Shown piece by piece: positions 21,668 through 31,417 of a DNA stretch of 34,196 nt. The stretch's first letter is position 1. Every line of letters begins with the position of its first letter. The DNA comes from Kofleriaceae bacterium (GTDB lineage Bacteria; Myxococcota_A; Polyangia; Haliangiales; Haliangiaceae): assembly GCA_022842285.1 (NCBI GenBank), contig JALHPV010000043.1:1-34196 (forward strand), read 5' to 3'. The notes below the pieces were generated by a model. The model was not told the origin of the DNA, did not search any database, and saw only the letters and a program-made list of their open reading frames with translations. The position numbers were made by a program, and so were the translations under genes.

Positions 21668-23146
21668 CTACACCGCGACGGGCAGGACGCGGCGCCGCAC
21701 GAGCTTGATGCTGAGGAGGCGGTACAGCATCTTGCTCACCTCGAAGGAGCCCATGCGCGACTTGCGGATGATCTCCTTCACCGTGTTCTTGCCGTTCACC
21801 AGCTCGAGCACCGCGAGCTCCTCGCGGGTGAGGCGACCGCGACCCATCTGGGCCACGGAGTCTTCGTTGCGCAGGAACACGACGTCGAAGTTGTCGATGG
21901 CGCGCTCGATGAGGTGCCATTCGTCGACGCGGCGATAGCCCTCCATGAGGACGGCTTCCACGTCGAGGCCCAGGGCGGCATCGATGACGAACGGCGGGAG
22001 CTCGAGGCCCGCGCTGAAGCGGAAGCGGCCGTGGCGCCAGCGCAGGATCTCGTAGATCAGCTCGCTCGACTGGCGGGTGAGGCACGCCTTCAGGTCGGGC
22101 TCCGACAGGTGCCCGAGCTTCACGAGCGAGAGGCCGATGAGGCGCTGCGACGCCGAGGGCCTGATCGATCCGGCGCCCGTCTGCGTGCCCCCCGACGACT
22201 CCATGCGCTGCTCGATGAATGACTCGAAGTCGGCGCGCTGCATGAGCTCGGCGTCGAGCACGAAGCGGCCGAGCAAGAACTCCTCGGGGACGCCGTCGGA
22301 GACCGCCTGATCGACGCGCCCGCGGCGGAAGTAGATGTCGACGCGCGCGTTGCTGCGCTCGACGGTCAGGACCCCCGACTGCTCCTGCACGTCGAGGAGC
22401 TGGAGCACCTCGGCGAGCGGCACGACGCGGAGGTCGCCGCGGAGCCCGGGCGTGCCCTCGGCGAAGAGGCCGAGATCGATCGCGCCGAGCATCTTGCCGA
22501 GCGCGATGTCATCGAGGGCGGTGCGCGCGGCCTCCGCGATCGCGGCCGCATCGGTGGCCACGAGCGCGCTCTCGCCATCGCCGGTGTCGCGCGCGTCCTT
22601 GCTGGACTGCGCGAGCGCGAACAGGGCGGCGACGCGGGCGCCCACGACATCGGAGACCTGGCGGCGGAGCTCGGCGAGCGCCGAGGTCTTGGCGTGGGCG
22701 CGATCGGCGTCGTCGTTCGCGGAGAGATCTTCCCCCGTGATGAGGGACGCGCTCTTGTCGTCCTCGCCCGAGCTGTACTTCCCGATCGTGTGCTGGACGA
22801 CGGCGGTGATCGCCTCGGGCGAGAACGGCTTGGTGATGTAGTCGACGATGCCCATCACCTTGACGAAGCGCTCGCCCACCTGGTCGCCCTTGGCGGACAT
22901 GAGGACCACGGGGATGTCCCGAAGTTTCTGATCCGCCACCAGCTCGCGGCAGAACTGATAGCCGTTCATCCTCGGCATCACGAAGTCGAGAAGGATCAAG
23001 GCGGGGCGCTGGGCGCGCACCGACTCTAGACCTGCCTCTCCATCTGGTGCGGTCGCCACCTGATAGCCGGCCTTGGTCAGGACCAGCTGCACCACCTTGG
23101 TGATGGTGGGACTGTCATCGATCACGAGGACCAGTTCGCCGGCCAT
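21668..23146 (-). CDS. PatA-like response regulator (REC + DUF4388)
   Basis: A 492-residue cytoplasmic signalling protein. The N-terminal receiver domain (1-125) has the acidic pair D10-D11, phospho-acceptor D54 in LLDFVMPRMNG, and the KPFS lysine. A helical linker rich in Ala/Ser follows (about 130-225). Next is a DUF4388/PATAN domain (about 230-330) starting DLRVVPLAEVLQLLDVQEQSGVL and containing IYFRRGRVDQA. The C-terminal helical region is typical of myxobacterial proteins of this class. Such proteins often act in gliding or developmental signalling without a DNA-binding domain. It is divergent from the twin-kinase gene with 89 bases between starts. Confidence 0.88.
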   Translation of the reverse strand: MAGELVLVIDDSPTITKVVQLVLTKAGYQVATAPDGEAGLESVRAQRPALILLDFVMPRMNGYQFCRELVADQKLRDIPVVLMSAKGDQVGERFVKVMGIVDYITKPFSPEAITAVVQHTIGKYSSGEDDKSASLITGEDLSANDDADRAHAKTSALAELRRQVSDVVGARVAALFALAQSSKDARDTGDGESALVATDAAAIAEAARTALDDIALGKMLGAIDLGLFAEGTPGLRGDLRVVPLAEVLQLLDVQEQSGVLTVERSNARVDIYFRRGRVDQAVSDGVPEEFLLGRFVLDAELMQRADFESFIEQRMESSGGTQTGAGSIRPSASQRLIGLSLVKLGHLSEPDLKACLTRQSSELIYEILRWRHGRFRFSAGLELPPFVIDAALGLDVEAVLMEGYRRVDEWHLIERAIDNFDVVFLRNEDSVAQMGRGRLTREELAVLELVNGKNTVKEIIRKSRMGSFEVSKMLYRLLSIKLVRRRVLPVAV

Positions 23147-23235
23147 GTCGGTTAACCCCGCACAGATAGTAAGGCCTCGAGCGATCGCAGAGTGATTTGG
23201 AACCGCCTTTCCGTGCGTGGTAGGTTCGACCCTGC

Positions 23236-26200
23236 GTGCCGCTCCAAGAGGGAGACCTGGAGCATTACCCCAGGAAATTCGGCAAGTATCACTTGCTCGG
23301 ACCCCTGGCTCAGGGAGGCATGGGTGCGCTCTATCTGGCCGTCACCGGCGACCGCGGGCTCGAACGGCTCATGGTCATCAAGACGGTGCTGCCGCACCTC
23401 GCCGATGCCGAGTACGTGGCGCGGTTCCGGGACGAGGCCAAGGTCGTCGTCAAGCTCTCGCACGGCAACCTGATCCCGGTCTTCGACGCCGGCCTCGTGG
23501 GCGGGGAGCTGTTCCTCGCGATGGACTTCGTGGAGGGCCGCGACCTGCGCGCGGTGTGGAACCGCTGTGCGAAGAAGCAGGTCGCGTTCCCGATCGACGT
23601 CGCCGTCTACATCGTGAAGGAGCTGTGCCGCGGCCTCGCGTACGCGCACAGCTACCCCGAGCTCAACCTCGTTCACCGCGACGTCTCGCCGCCGAACGTC
23701 CTCGTCTCGTACACGGGCGAGGTGAAGCTGACCGACTTCGGGCTCGCGTCCTCGACGCTGAAGCTCGAGAAGACGGCCCCGGGCATCATCTACGGCAAGG
23801 TCGCCTATATGTCGCCGGAGCAGGCGCGCGGCGAGAAGCTCGACGGTCGCAGCGACATGTACGCGACGGCGATCGTCCTGTGGGAGCTGCTCACGGGGCG
23901 CCAGCTGTTCCCGCCTGGCAAGGATCAGCCGCAGGATCTCCTGTCGCGCGCCAAGAATCCCGAGCCGATGCGCCCGAGCAAGCGGGCGCCGCGCGTGCCC
24001 GTCGACCTCGACGAGATCTGCCTGCGCGCACTGGCCGCGTCGCGCGAGGACCGCTACGCGAACTGCGACGAGATGCGCATGGCGCTGCAGGGGTGGCTCG
24101 CGGTGAACGCGCCGACCACCGACGGCACGCGCATGTCGACCTTCCTCAAGGAGCTGTTCGCCGACGATATCGACCGCGAGCGCGCCGAGCGGCAGGAGCT
24201 GATCTCGCGGGTGCGTACGCGCGCCCTGACGCTGCCGCCGACGGACGAGCTCCGCCAGTGGATCGAGAAGAGCGAAGGCACGGCGCTGCCCGACGACGCC
24301 GCGCACATCCACGACGAGCCGCCGGTGCGCAAGCCGGGCTCGGTGGGACGCCGCGCCACGGATCGGCAAGAGGAAGGCGAGGATCGCCGCAAGGCCGACG
24401 ATCGCCGCGGCGGTCCCCCCGTGCGCCCATCGAGCCAGGCCATCCAGAACGCGGGTGCGGCCGCCACTGCCGCCGCCCTCGCCCTCGATCCCGAGGCCGA
24501 GCCGAACCTGATCGGCGTCCAGGTCGACGGTCGCTACCGCGTCATCGAGCTCCTCGGTGAAGGCGGCATGGGCAAGGTCTATCTCGCCGAGCACATCGAG
24601 ATCGGCAAGCGCGTCGCCCTGAAGGTCTTGCATCCGAGCTACAGCCGCATGCCCGACCTCGTCGAGCGCTTCCGCCGCGAGGCGCGCGCCGCATCGAAGA
24701 TCGGTCATCCGAACATCGTCGACGTCACCGACTCCGGCACCACCAGCGACGGCAGCGTGTACTTCGTCATGGAGTACCTCGAGGGCGTCGAGCTCGGCAG
24801 CGTGCTCGATCGCGGCGGCCCCATCGACGTCGCTCGGTCGCTGAAGATCGCCGGCCAGATCTGCCGTGCGCTCTCGGCCGCCCACGCGCAGGGCATCGTC
24901 CACCGCGACCTCAAGCCGGAGAACATCTTCCTCATCACGCGCGGCGGCGAAGCCGATGTCGTGAAGGTCCTCGACTTCGGCATCGCGAAGACGACCGAGG
25001 CCGAGGCCGCGCGCGAGCGCCGGCTCACCAGCCCCGGCATGGCGATGGGCACGCCCGAATACATGTCGCCCGAGCAGGCGGCGGGGCGACCGGCCGATGC
25101 GCGCTGCGATGTCTACGCGCTCGGCGCGATCCTCTACGAGATGGTCACCGGCGACGCTCCGTACTCCGGCGACAACTTCATGGAGATCCTGACCAAGAAG
25201 GCGACGCAGGATCCGCCCCCGCCGTCCCAGCTCCGGCCCGAGCTCCACGATCAAGTCTCCGACCTCGTCATGCAGGCGATGGCGCGCAACCCCGACGACC
25301 GTCCCCAGACGATGGAGGCGTTCGAGTACCAGCTCAACAAGTGCCTCGCGGGCCGTGGCGTCGCCGTCGCACAGATCCTGGGCATGACGACCGACGCGAA
25401 CGTCGTCGCGCAGCTGAACCCCGGTCTCTCGATGCGCGTCCAGGACGAAGGCGTCGTCTCGTCGCGTGCGCAGACGAGCTTGCCCGCGATCGGCCGCGTG
25501 GCCACGCAGAGCGGCGTCTCCGTCATTCCGCGCGAAGCGGCCGCCGCCACCGGCGACCTCCTCGGCATGGCCTCCGGACCGGCGGCGCAGAGCCAGCCGG
25601 TCCTCCGCGCGCAAAGCGAGCCGGGTCGCGTGACCCCGCGCGCGAGCACGAGCATGCCCATCCCGACACCGGGCAGCGAGCCGAACCCGACGGTGTCGTC
25701 GCAGCAGATCATCGTGAAGCGCAGCGCCGCCGGGGCCCTCGGCTGGCTCTTGCTCGGCGCGCTCCTGTTCGGTGGCGTCGGCGCGCTCCTCTACGTCGCG
25801 ATCGGCGAGCGCGGCGCGAAGACCGCGACGGACGAGCAAGTGGCGAAGCCGACGGCTGACTCGGCATCGGGCAGTGGGGCGACCGACGTGATCCCCGCCC
25901 TCGCCCCGCCGACTGAAGGCAGCGGCAAGCAGCCGGCGACGCCCGACACCGGCAGCGGCAAGTCCGAGCCGCAGACACAGGTCACGAAGCAGGACCCCGA
26001 CGAGAAGGGCGGCGAGCTCGAGAAGCCGGACAAGACCGAGAAGCCGGACAAGAAGCTTCCAAAGCGGGACGATGCCGCCGAGGCCAAGGCGCTGCTCGCG
26101 CAGGGCAAGGCCTTCGAGAAGTCGAAGGACTTCGCGCAGGCGCGCGCCACCTACGAGAAGCTCGAGAAGATCAAAGGCTACGCCTCGCAGGCCGCGTACC

Positions 26201-26553
26201 TCCAGGCGTGGGTCGCGTTCGCGGCGAACGACAGCAACGCGGTTCCGCTCGCCGAGCGGGCGGTAAGGCTTGCCTCCGGCAGCAAGACCGAAGCGATGTT
26301 CCTCTACGGCGACATCCTGTTTCGCCAGGGCCTCTACCTCCGCGCGCGCACGGTCTACCTCAGCCTCTACGGCCGGCTCTCTGGCGGCGACAAGGCGAAC
26401 GCCCGGCGCAAGATCGCCGCCTGCAACAAGTCCCTCGGCAAGCCCGAGGCCGACGGCATCACGGCGGAGACCAAGCCCGAGCCGACCAAGTCCGAGCCGA
26501 CGAAGCTCGAGCAGAAGCCGGCCAGCGGCGGCACGCAGAAGCCCAAGATCTAG
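23236..26553 (+). CDS. Tandem Ser/Thr protein kinase with TM helix and TPR-like C-terminus
   Basis: A 1105-residue protein with two PknB-type kinase domains. Domain 1 (about 17-285): K49, HRDVSPPN (147-154) with the variant catalytic loop common in myxobacteria, TDFG. Domain 2 (about 431-695): glycine loop [22 protein letters not shown] (556-563), DFGIAK and the APE-equivalent PEYMSPEQ. A low-complexity Arg/Asp linker joins them. A disordered stretch leads to one membrane helix (about 834-858), then a Lys/Glu/Pro-rich stalk and TPR-like helices (about 950-1070), probably on the outer side. Both kinases keep the key residues, so both may be active. GTG start at 23236. Confidence 0.9.
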   Translation: MPLQEGDLEHYPRKFGKYHLLGPLAQGGMGALYLAVTGDRGLERLMVIKTVLPHLADAEYVARFRDEAKVVVKLSHGNLIPVFDAGLVGGELFLAMDFVEGRDLRAVWNRCAKKQVAFPIDVAVYIVKELCRGLAYAHSYPELNLVHRDVSPPNVLVSYTGEVKLTDFGLASSTLKLEKTAPGIIYGKVAYMSPEQARGEKLDGRSDMYATAIVLWELLTGRQLFPPGKDQPQDLLSRAKNPEPMRPSKRAPRVPVDLDEICLRALAASREDRYANCDEMRMALQGWLAVNAPTTDGTRMSTFLKELFADDIDRERAERQELISRVRTRALTLPPTDELRQWIEKSEGTALPDDAAHIHDEPPVRKPGSVGRRATDRQEEGEDRRKADDRRGGPPVRPSSQAIQNAGAAATAAALALDPEAEPNLIGVQVDGRYRVIELLGEGGMGKVYLAEHIEIGKRVALKVLHPSYSRMPDLVERFRREARAASKIGHPNIVDVTDSGTTSDGSVYFVMEYLEGVELGSVLDRGGPIDVARSLKIAGQICRALSAAHAQGIVHRDLKPENIFLITRGGEADVVKVLDFGIAKTTEAEAARERRLTSPGMAMGTPEYMSPEQAAGRPADARCDVYALGAILYEMVTGDAPYSGDNFMEILTKKATQDPPPPSQLRPELHDQVSDLVMQAMARNPDDRPQTMEAFEYQLNKCLAGRGVAVAQILGMTTDANVVAQLNPGLSMRVQDEGVVSSRAQTSLPAIGRVATQSGVSVIPREAAAATGDLLGMASGPAAQSQPVLRAQSEPGRVTPRASTSMPIPTPGSEPNPTVSSQQIIVKRSAAGALGWLLLGALLFGGVGALLYVAIGERGAKTATDEQVAKPTADSASGSGATDVIPALAPPTEGSGKQPATPDTGSGKSEPQTQVTKQDPDEKGGELEKPDKTEKPDKKLPKRDDAAEAKALLAQGKAFEKSKDFAQARATYEKLEKIKGYASQAAYLQAWVAFAANDSNAVPLAERAVRLASGSKTEAMFLYGDILFRQGLYLRARTVYLSLYGRLSGGDKANARRKIAACNKSLGKPEADGITAETKPEPTKSEPTKLEQKPASGGTQKPKI

Positions 26554-26558
26554 TGGTA

Positions 26559-26589
26559 GGTGTCGCAGGGGTCGGACCCCTGCGACACC
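26559..26589. repeat. Perfect 15-bp inverted repeat (hairpin), terminator or REP-like element
   Basis: The arms 26559-26573 and 26575-26589 are exact reverse complements around a single G, with the core GGGGTCGGACCCC. The element fills the 46-base gap between two convergent genes, so it can terminate both, although there is no T-run. Similar GGGGTC-N-GACCCC palindromes are dispersed as REP-type repeats beside Y1 (RAYT) transposases in some phyla; that link is from memory. Confidence 0.7.
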
Positions 26590-26599
26590 CCGACGACCG

Positions 26600-27013
26600 C
26601 TACTTCTTCTTCTGGAACTGCTTCAGCCACGCGCCCGTCGTGTCCTCGATGCCATTGGCCATGTGGTTGCCGGTCAGGCCGTCGGCGAGCCCGACCATCG
26701 GCGGGGTCGCGACGGAGGCCCCGCCCGTCATCAAGCCGTGAATCACCCGACCGAACGGACCGAGCTGCGAGGGGTTGTTGTATGTGGTCTGCGCGCCCGT
26801 GTAGACGCCGCCGAGGATCGGGACCTTCTTGGCCATCGACGTGGCCATCTTCGACCCGCCCTTGGCGAACTTGTCGATGCCGTCCCATTTGGCGGCCTGG
26901 CCGTTGATGGTCGCGCCGATGGGGTCGAAGGACGACGAGCGGGGTGCGATCGAGGGGCCGTCGTGATCGCCAAAGTCCATGCGGCCGATCGAGTCCATAT
27001 CTTCAAACGCCAT
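26600..27013 (-). CDS. Hypothetical protein, 137 residues
   Basis: A 137-residue protein with an acidic N-terminus (residues 4-18, FEDMDSIGRMDFGDH), a Lys-rich middle, and a Gly/Ala-rich hydrophobic segment (about 90-118) that could be one membrane or pore-like helix, ending in a Lys cluster. No family is recognised. Its ATG overlaps the last 11 bases of the acetyltransferase gene, so it belongs to the same transcript as the two genes upstream. It could be a secreted or effector-like partner; there is no direct evidence. Confidence 0.6.
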   Translation of the reverse strand: MAFEDMDSIGRMDFGDHDGPSIAPRSSSFDPIGATINGQAAKWDGIDKFAKGGSKMATSMAKKVPILGGVYTGAQTTYNNPSQLGPFGRVIHGLMTGGASVATPPMVGLADGLTGNHMANGIEDTTGAWLKQFQKKK

Positions 27014-27788
27014 GGTGATGCTCCGTCGTGGTGAGGGTGAACGACCGCACGCGGCCGATGGTGGTGAAGCCCGCGCGGAAGAAGGTCCGCTGCGAGGCCA
27101 GGTTCAAGCTGTCGATCTCGGCCCGGGCGATGTGAGCGCCCGCGGCGGAGGCCCGCGCGAGCACGCTGCGGAGGGCGTCGGTGGCGAAGTGGTGTCCGCG
27201 CAGCGCCGGCACGAGGCCGAAGAAGGAGAGGGCGATGGCGCGGGGGCCGCACGGAGACGGCAGCGCGACGCCCGCGAGCTGGCCGTCGAGCTCGAGGGTG
27301 CTCCACGCGATCTCGCGGAAGCGCGGAGGCGTGATCGCCGCGTAGCGCGCGTAGCAGTCCATGCGGAGGGTGGGATCGGCCGAGCCCTCCATCGCCGAGT
27401 ACACGAGCGCGGCGAAGGACTCCGAGCCGATCTCGGCCTCGCGGCGATGGGTCCACGCGCGCTGCGGGCGCGGGGAGAACACGAGCGAGCGGCTCACGAT
27501 GATGCGCTCGGACCGGGGCGCATAGCCGGCGAGCGCCAGCGCGGCTTGGTGATCTGCGCTCGCCGCGACCTCGCGCAGGGCGACGTCGCGGCACCCCATG
27601 CTGGGGAGCTCGCGAATCAGGAGGGAGAGCGCGGCGGAGTCGCCGGCCACGCCCCGCACGCGGCGCGTGATGCGGTCGATGAGGATCGCCGCGCGCGCGT
27701 CACCGACGATCTCGTCGCGCGCCTCGACGGCGATGTCGCCGAGCTCGGGGAAGCGCGCGAGGGCGGCCGTGAAGTCGAGGCTGCTCAT
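27003..27788 (-). CDS. GNAT-family N-acetyltransferase-like protein
   Basis: A 261-residue protein. The N-terminal half (1-130) is an unassigned helical region. The C-terminal half carries a GNAT fold: FFGLVPALRGHHFATDALRS, matching the acetyl-CoA pyrophosphate loop R-x-x-G-x-A region, and the closing LNLASQRTFFRAGFTTIGR segment. The substrate is unknown. The ATG at 27788 overlaps the stop of the upstream YbjN-like gene (ATGA), and its end overlaps the 137-residue gene, so three genes form one coupled unit. Longer starts up to 28097 would overlap the upstream gene and are rejected. Confidence 0.72.
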   Translation of the reverse strand: MSSLDFTAALARFPELGDIAVEARDEIVGDARAAILIDRITRRVRGVAGDSAALSLLIRELPSMGCRDVALREVAASADHQAALALAGYAPRSERIIVSRSLVFSPRPQRAWTHRREAEIGSESFAALVYSAMEGSADPTLRMDCYARYAAITPPRFREIAWSTLELDGQLAGVALPSPCGPRAIALSFFGLVPALRGHHFATDALRSVLARASAAGAHIARAEIDSLNLASQRTFFRAGFTTIGRVRSFTLTTTEHHHGV

Positions 27789-28237
27789 TCGGCGAACCAG
27801 CTCGGGACCTCGGGGGCCACCTCGGTGATGGTCGCGGCGAAGTGCGGCGTGAACATCTGCACGGTCTCCTGCACGGTGACGACGAGGCGACCGACCGCGT
27901 GAGCGTCGACGCGCCCGGACGCATCGGGCACGATCGCGGTCCGGAACTCGACGTAGCCGGTCTCCGTCGAGAGCACGAAGCCGAGGATGTCGAGCGTGGC
28001 GTTGATGGACGAGACGAGCTGCATCACGGCGCCGAAGCGCGACGGAGCGACCTCGGCGACGGGCATACGGAGGTGAAGCGAGCCACCCGGTTGCCACTGC
28101 AACACGAGCTGACCGGCGTCCTCGGGGAGCAGCAGCCGCACGCCGTCGGCGAGTGCCTGGATCTCCGCGCGGGTGTCATTGAACATCACGAACGCGCCGA
28201 CCTCGCGCGCCGAGGTCAGGTACTGCGGGGTGCTCAT
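27785..28237 (-). CDS. YbjN-like / secretion-chaperone-fold protein
   Basis: A 150-residue cytoplasmic protein with an alternating strand-helix pattern: QLVLQWQPGGSLHLRMPV, AVMQLVSSINATLDILGFVL, GYVEFRTAIVPD. The last is followed by a long helix of the VGRLVVTVQETVQMFTPHF type. This pattern fits the YbjN/type III chaperone-like fold, where such small proteins act as adaptors. The ATG at 28237 is preferred because longer frames run into the intergenic region. It is the first gene of the overlapping trio. Confidence 0.6.
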   Translation of the reverse strand: MSTPQYLTSAREVGAFVMFNDTRAEIQALADGVRLLLPEDAGQLVLQWQPGGSLHLRMPVAEVAPSRFGAVMQLVSSINATLDILGFVLSTETGYVEFRTAIVPDASGRVDAHAVGRLVVTVQETVQMFTPHFAATITEVAPEVPSWFAE

Positions 28238-28301
28238 ACAAGGACACACGCGAGCGGCTGCCCGACCCTGCAGAACTTTTTTCTCCAGTCTAGACGGGCG
28301 G

Positions 28302-29933
28302 TTACATGCCGCCCCAGCGCCAGTCGCGCCGCCAGGCCGCGAGCCAGGCAGTGCCATCGAGCGTGGCGACCAGGAACGAGACCGGCGGCGCAGCCTCCCC
28401 GAGGTCCCAGGTCGTCGGGCCCGTGCGGGTGGCCGTCAACCGGCGCGGCTCGGCGACGTCATCGACATAGAGGTCGAACGTGATGGCATCGGCGAGCACG
28501 AGGCCACGCGGATCGAGCTCCAGTTGCGTACCGCGCCAGTGGCCGAGCAGCGTGCGGAACGTGCCGTCGGCGGTGAGCTCCCCCGTGGTCGCGATCGACG
28601 TCTCCTCGAAGCGTGCGGGGGCGGGATACGGTGGCGCCACGAACAGCGACAGCGAGTGTCGCAACGTGGGCCACTGCCAGTCGGTGTACTGGGTGCGCGA
28701 CCGCGCGAGGATCATGCGGAGCTGGCCCTCGAGAGCGTCCGCGTCGCGCGGCGTGTAGCGACCGCGGTAGCGATGGTCGAGGGCATAGTCGATGAGGCTC
28801 TGGGGGGCCGTGCCGAGCGTGTGATACCGGTCGCCGGGCACGCCGTACGAGAGGTGCTCGGTGTAGGGCGCGCGGGCGCGGATGGTCGAGTACATCGGAT
28901 ACGACGAGAACGGATACGTGTTCAGCCGCGCGTCGAGCCGCGGCACGAACGAGACGACGACGTCGTAGGTGACGAACGCCAGCACGTACCACCACGCCGC
29001 GCGGGGCGGTCGCCATGCCGCGGGCGCCTCGGGCGGAGCCGGCCGGCGGAAGAGGCGGTCCCAATCGATGAAGACCGCGACGAGCGGCAACCAGCGCAGG
29101 TCCCAGAGATCGACGACGACCGCGAGCGCGAGCACCTCGACCGCGAAGAGCGCGCCCCCGAGGGCACGGATCCACGGCCGCCGCACGAACACCACGGCGA
29201 GGAGCGGGCCGAGCTGCGAGCCGAAGTTCATCAGCGCCGCCAGCCGATACCTCCAGACGCTCTCGAGCAACCACTCCGCCACGGCGGGGCGGGGCTTGCC
29301 CGCCAGGTCGAACGTGACCATGAGCTGGTGGCGCAGGTTGTCGGAGAGGGCCCAGCGCAACGTGAACTGTCCCTGCGCGAGCTTGAAGAACGCGGCGCTG
29401 ACGAACATGAGCGCGACCGCGAGCTGACAGAGGCGGAGCGACCACTGATAGCCGCGCGGGACATCCAGCGGCGGGACACCGCGCAGCCTGCGGATCACCG
29501 CGTCGAGGCTGAGCGTGTCGCCGACTCGGCCGCCGACCAGCGCGAGCTGGGCGACGAAGACGACGTTGTGCTGGTGCGACCAGGACGCAGACTTCGCCGA
29601 GAAGATGAGCGACGCCAGGGCGACACTCGCCACGACACTCGCGACGACCGCGATGCGCGACGAGAGCCCGACGAGCATCGCGAAGGTGGCGACCCAGGCC
29701 ACCGCCCAGAGCGCCTGGACCAAAGCCTCCGACGGCGGCGAGGATCCGTACAGCATCCAGATTCCGACGGGGCGGTAAACGCCATTCGGTGCGGCGAGTG
29801 GTTCCGGCAACTCCGCGATGTTGCGCAAGGTGAGCAAGACCGCGATGGCCACGCCGATGCGCACGCAGGCGAGCGCGAACCGGCCTCCGTCGTCGAACCA
29901 GTAGCGCGCCCCGCGACGGCTCACACTTCGCAC
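28302..29933 (-). CDS. HTTM-domain (gamma-carboxylase-like) membrane protein
   Basis: A 543-residue polytopic membrane protein. Multiple hydrophobic helices (about 18-330) contain the pattern of HTTM/vitamin-K carboxylase-like proteins, including SHQHNVVFVAQLAL, FFKLAQGQFTLRWAL and RWLPLVAVFIDWDRLF. A soluble C-terminal part (about 350-543) follows. The function is not established for most bacterial members. GTG start at 29933, with an alternative GTG at 29924. The gene is divergent from the RCC1 lipoprotein with 27 bases between starts. Confidence 0.72.
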   Translation of the reverse strand: MRSVSRRGARYWFDDGGRFALACVRIGVAIAVLLTLRNIAELPEPLAAPNGVYRPVGIWMLYGSSPPSEALVQALWAVAWVATFAMLVGLSSRIAVVASVVASVALASLIFSAKSASWSHQHNVVFVAQLALVGGRVGDTLSLDAVIRRLRGVPPLDVPRGYQWSLRLCQLAVALMFVSAAFFKLAQGQFTLRWALSDNLRHQLMVTFDLAGKPRPAVAEWLLESVWRYRLAALMNFGSQLGPLLAVVFVRRPWIRALGGALFAVEVLALAVVVDLWDLRWLPLVAVFIDWDRLFRRPAPPEAPAAWRPPRAAWWYVLAFVTYDVVVSFVPRLDARLNTYPFSSYPMYSTIRARAPYTEHLSYGVPGDRYHTLGTAPQSLIDYALDHRYRGRYTPRDADALEGQLRMILARSRTQYTDWQWPTLRHSLSLFVAPPYPAPARFEETSIATTGELTADGTFRTLLGHWRGTQLELDPRGLVLADAITFDLYVDDVAEPRRLTATRTGPTTWDLGEAAPPVSFLVATLDGTAWLAAWRRDWRWGGM

Positions 29934-29960
29934 GTTACACCCGCGGGAGCTTTTGGCAGT

Positions 29961-31193
29961 ATGCGCGCCGTGCGGGTCCTCCTCGGTATCTCGATAGCGC
30001 TGGCGGCATGCAACTTCGGTGGTGACGGCGCGGATGACACGAGCGACGAGCCCAGCGATGGCAGCGAAGCCACCGACGAGCAGCCGGCGGATGACGATGT
30101 GATCGAGCCGATGGTCGATGCCCCGGGCGCCGGCGCGTGCGAGCCCGTCGAGGTTCGCGCGGCCGCGTCACATACCTGCATCCGGGTGGCCGATGGCCGC
30201 GTGCTCTGCTGGGGACAGAACTCGAACGGTCAGATCGGTAGCGCGGCCACCGCAACGTGCGGCTCGTCCAGCTGCAACCCGCGTCCGACGCTGGTGCCGC
30301 TCCCCGGTCCCGCGACGGGGATCGGTGTCGGCGATCAGACTGGCTGCGCGATCGTCGGCAGTGACGTCCTGTGCTGGGGCGGTAACTCGTTCGGGCAGCT
30401 CGGCACCGGGACCGCGGGTAATACCCTGCCGCCGACGGTGATCCCGTTCTGGGAGAACGCACTCGAGCTCGCCGGCGGCGCCAACTTCATGTGCGCGCGC
30501 GATGCCACGGGCATGCGTTGCGTCGGCGGCAATGACCAGGGACAGCTCGCCACCGGGAACACGGGCATGTCGCTCGAGCCCGTGGCGATCGATCTCCCGC
30601 CCCCGGTCACGGCGATGGCCGTCGGCTTCAAGACGGTCTGCGCGATCGTGGCAGGCCGGGATGTCGAGTGCTGGGGGGCGAACACCGCGGGGCAGACCGA
30701 CCAGGCCCAGCAGCCGTCCGTCGACGCCGAGCCCATCTCGCTGATCGCGCCGTTCGCGGGCGTCGTCGCCGCCGAAGCGCACATGTGCGTGGTCCACGAC
30801 GACGACGAGCGTAACGTCTCGTGCCGCGGCGCGAACGCGACCGGCCAGCTCGGCGACGGCACCCGTGCTTCGCGCAGCGGCTACGTGCAGCCGGACCTAC
30901 GGGACGTCGTCGAGATCCGCGGCAACGCCGATCACACCTGCGTCCGCACGGACAACGGTGATGTGCAGTGCTGGGGCGCGGCCAACACCCGCTTCGCGGC
31001 GTCGCCGGTCAAGATCGATCTGCCCGGCAAGGCCACGGCCATCGCGTCGGGGGCGTTCCACGACTGTGCGATCCTCGAGGACGACACCGTCCGCTGCTGG
31101 GGCTACCGCGGCTCGGGCCAGCTCGGGAACGGCGAGCTCACGGGCTCGATGAACGAGCCGACGCCGCAGCTCGCCTACGGCTGCCCGGACTGA
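29961..31193 (+). CDS. RCC1-repeat lipoprotein
   Basis: A 410-residue lipoprotein: signal helix, lipobox ALAAC, acidic Asp/Glu/Ser linker, then about seven RCC1-type repeats (HTCIRVADGRVLCWGQNSNGQIG-like units, each with a Cys pair). The repeats form one beta-propeller, stabilised by disulfides and exposed outside the cell. Such proteins are abundant in myxobacteria; the ligand is unknown. The ATG at 29961 is preceded by GGGAG at 12 bases. A very long open frame from 28173 lies opposite the HTTM gene and is not coding. Confidence 0.87.
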   Translation: MRAVRVLLGISIALAACNFGGDGADDTSDEPSDGSEATDEQPADDDVIEPMVDAPGAGACEPVEVRAAASHTCIRVADGRVLCWGQNSNGQIGSAATATCGSSSCNPRPTLVPLPGPATGIGVGDQTGCAIVGSDVLCWGGNSFGQLGTGTAGNTLPPTVIPFWENALELAGGANFMCARDATGMRCVGGNDQGQLATGNTGMSLEPVAIDLPPPVTAMAVGFKTVCAIVAGRDVECWGANTAGQTDQAQQPSVDAEPISLIAPFAGVVAAEAHMCVVHDDDERNVSCRGANATGQLGDGTRASRSGYVQPDLRDVVEIRGNADHTCVRTDNGDVQCWGAANTRFAASPVKIDLPGKATAIASGAFHDCAILEDDTVRCWGYRGSGQLGNGELTGSMNEPTPQLAYGCPD

Positions 31194-31408
31194 GCGGCGT
31201 CGGCCGGTGCCTGGAGCGCGTCCAGGCCGGCATCGACGGACCGGGGCGGGATCACGAGCTCGATCTTCTCGAACTTCGACGGCGGTGCCTCGTACGAGCA
31301 CATGCCGAGCGCGACGTTGATCGCGCCGATGATGATCATCCCGCCCGTCACCGTGAACCAGTAACGGCGATGCTTCCGCGAGAACGGCGCGGCGCGATCC
31401 TTGGACAC
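31175..31408 (-). CDS. Small single-helix membrane protein
   Basis: A 77-residue protein with a basic N-terminus (RKHRRYWF) and one membrane helix (VTGGMIIIGAINVALGM), then a Cys/Pro-containing outer segment ending in an Ala-rich tail. No family is recognised. GTG start at 31408; its last 19 bases overlap the end of the RCC1 gene tail to tail. It lies just downstream of the SppA-type gene on the same strand (9 bases), so it is probably co-transcribed. Confidence 0.6.
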   Translation of the reverse strand: MSKDRAAPFSRKHRRYWFTVTGGMIIIGAINVALGMCSYEAPPSKFEKIELVIPPRSVDAGLDALQAPADAAQSGQP

Positions 31409-31417
31409 GGGCGGTGT

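Noticed and set aside
23152-25839. 895-residue minus-strand open frame
   Set aside because: Antisense to the twin-kinase gene and made of repetitive Arg/Asp/Leu sequence without a domain.
28173-29960. Long N-terminal extension of the RCC1 lipoprotein
   Set aside because: It is antisense to the HTTM gene. The lipoprotein signal peptide begins at 29961.
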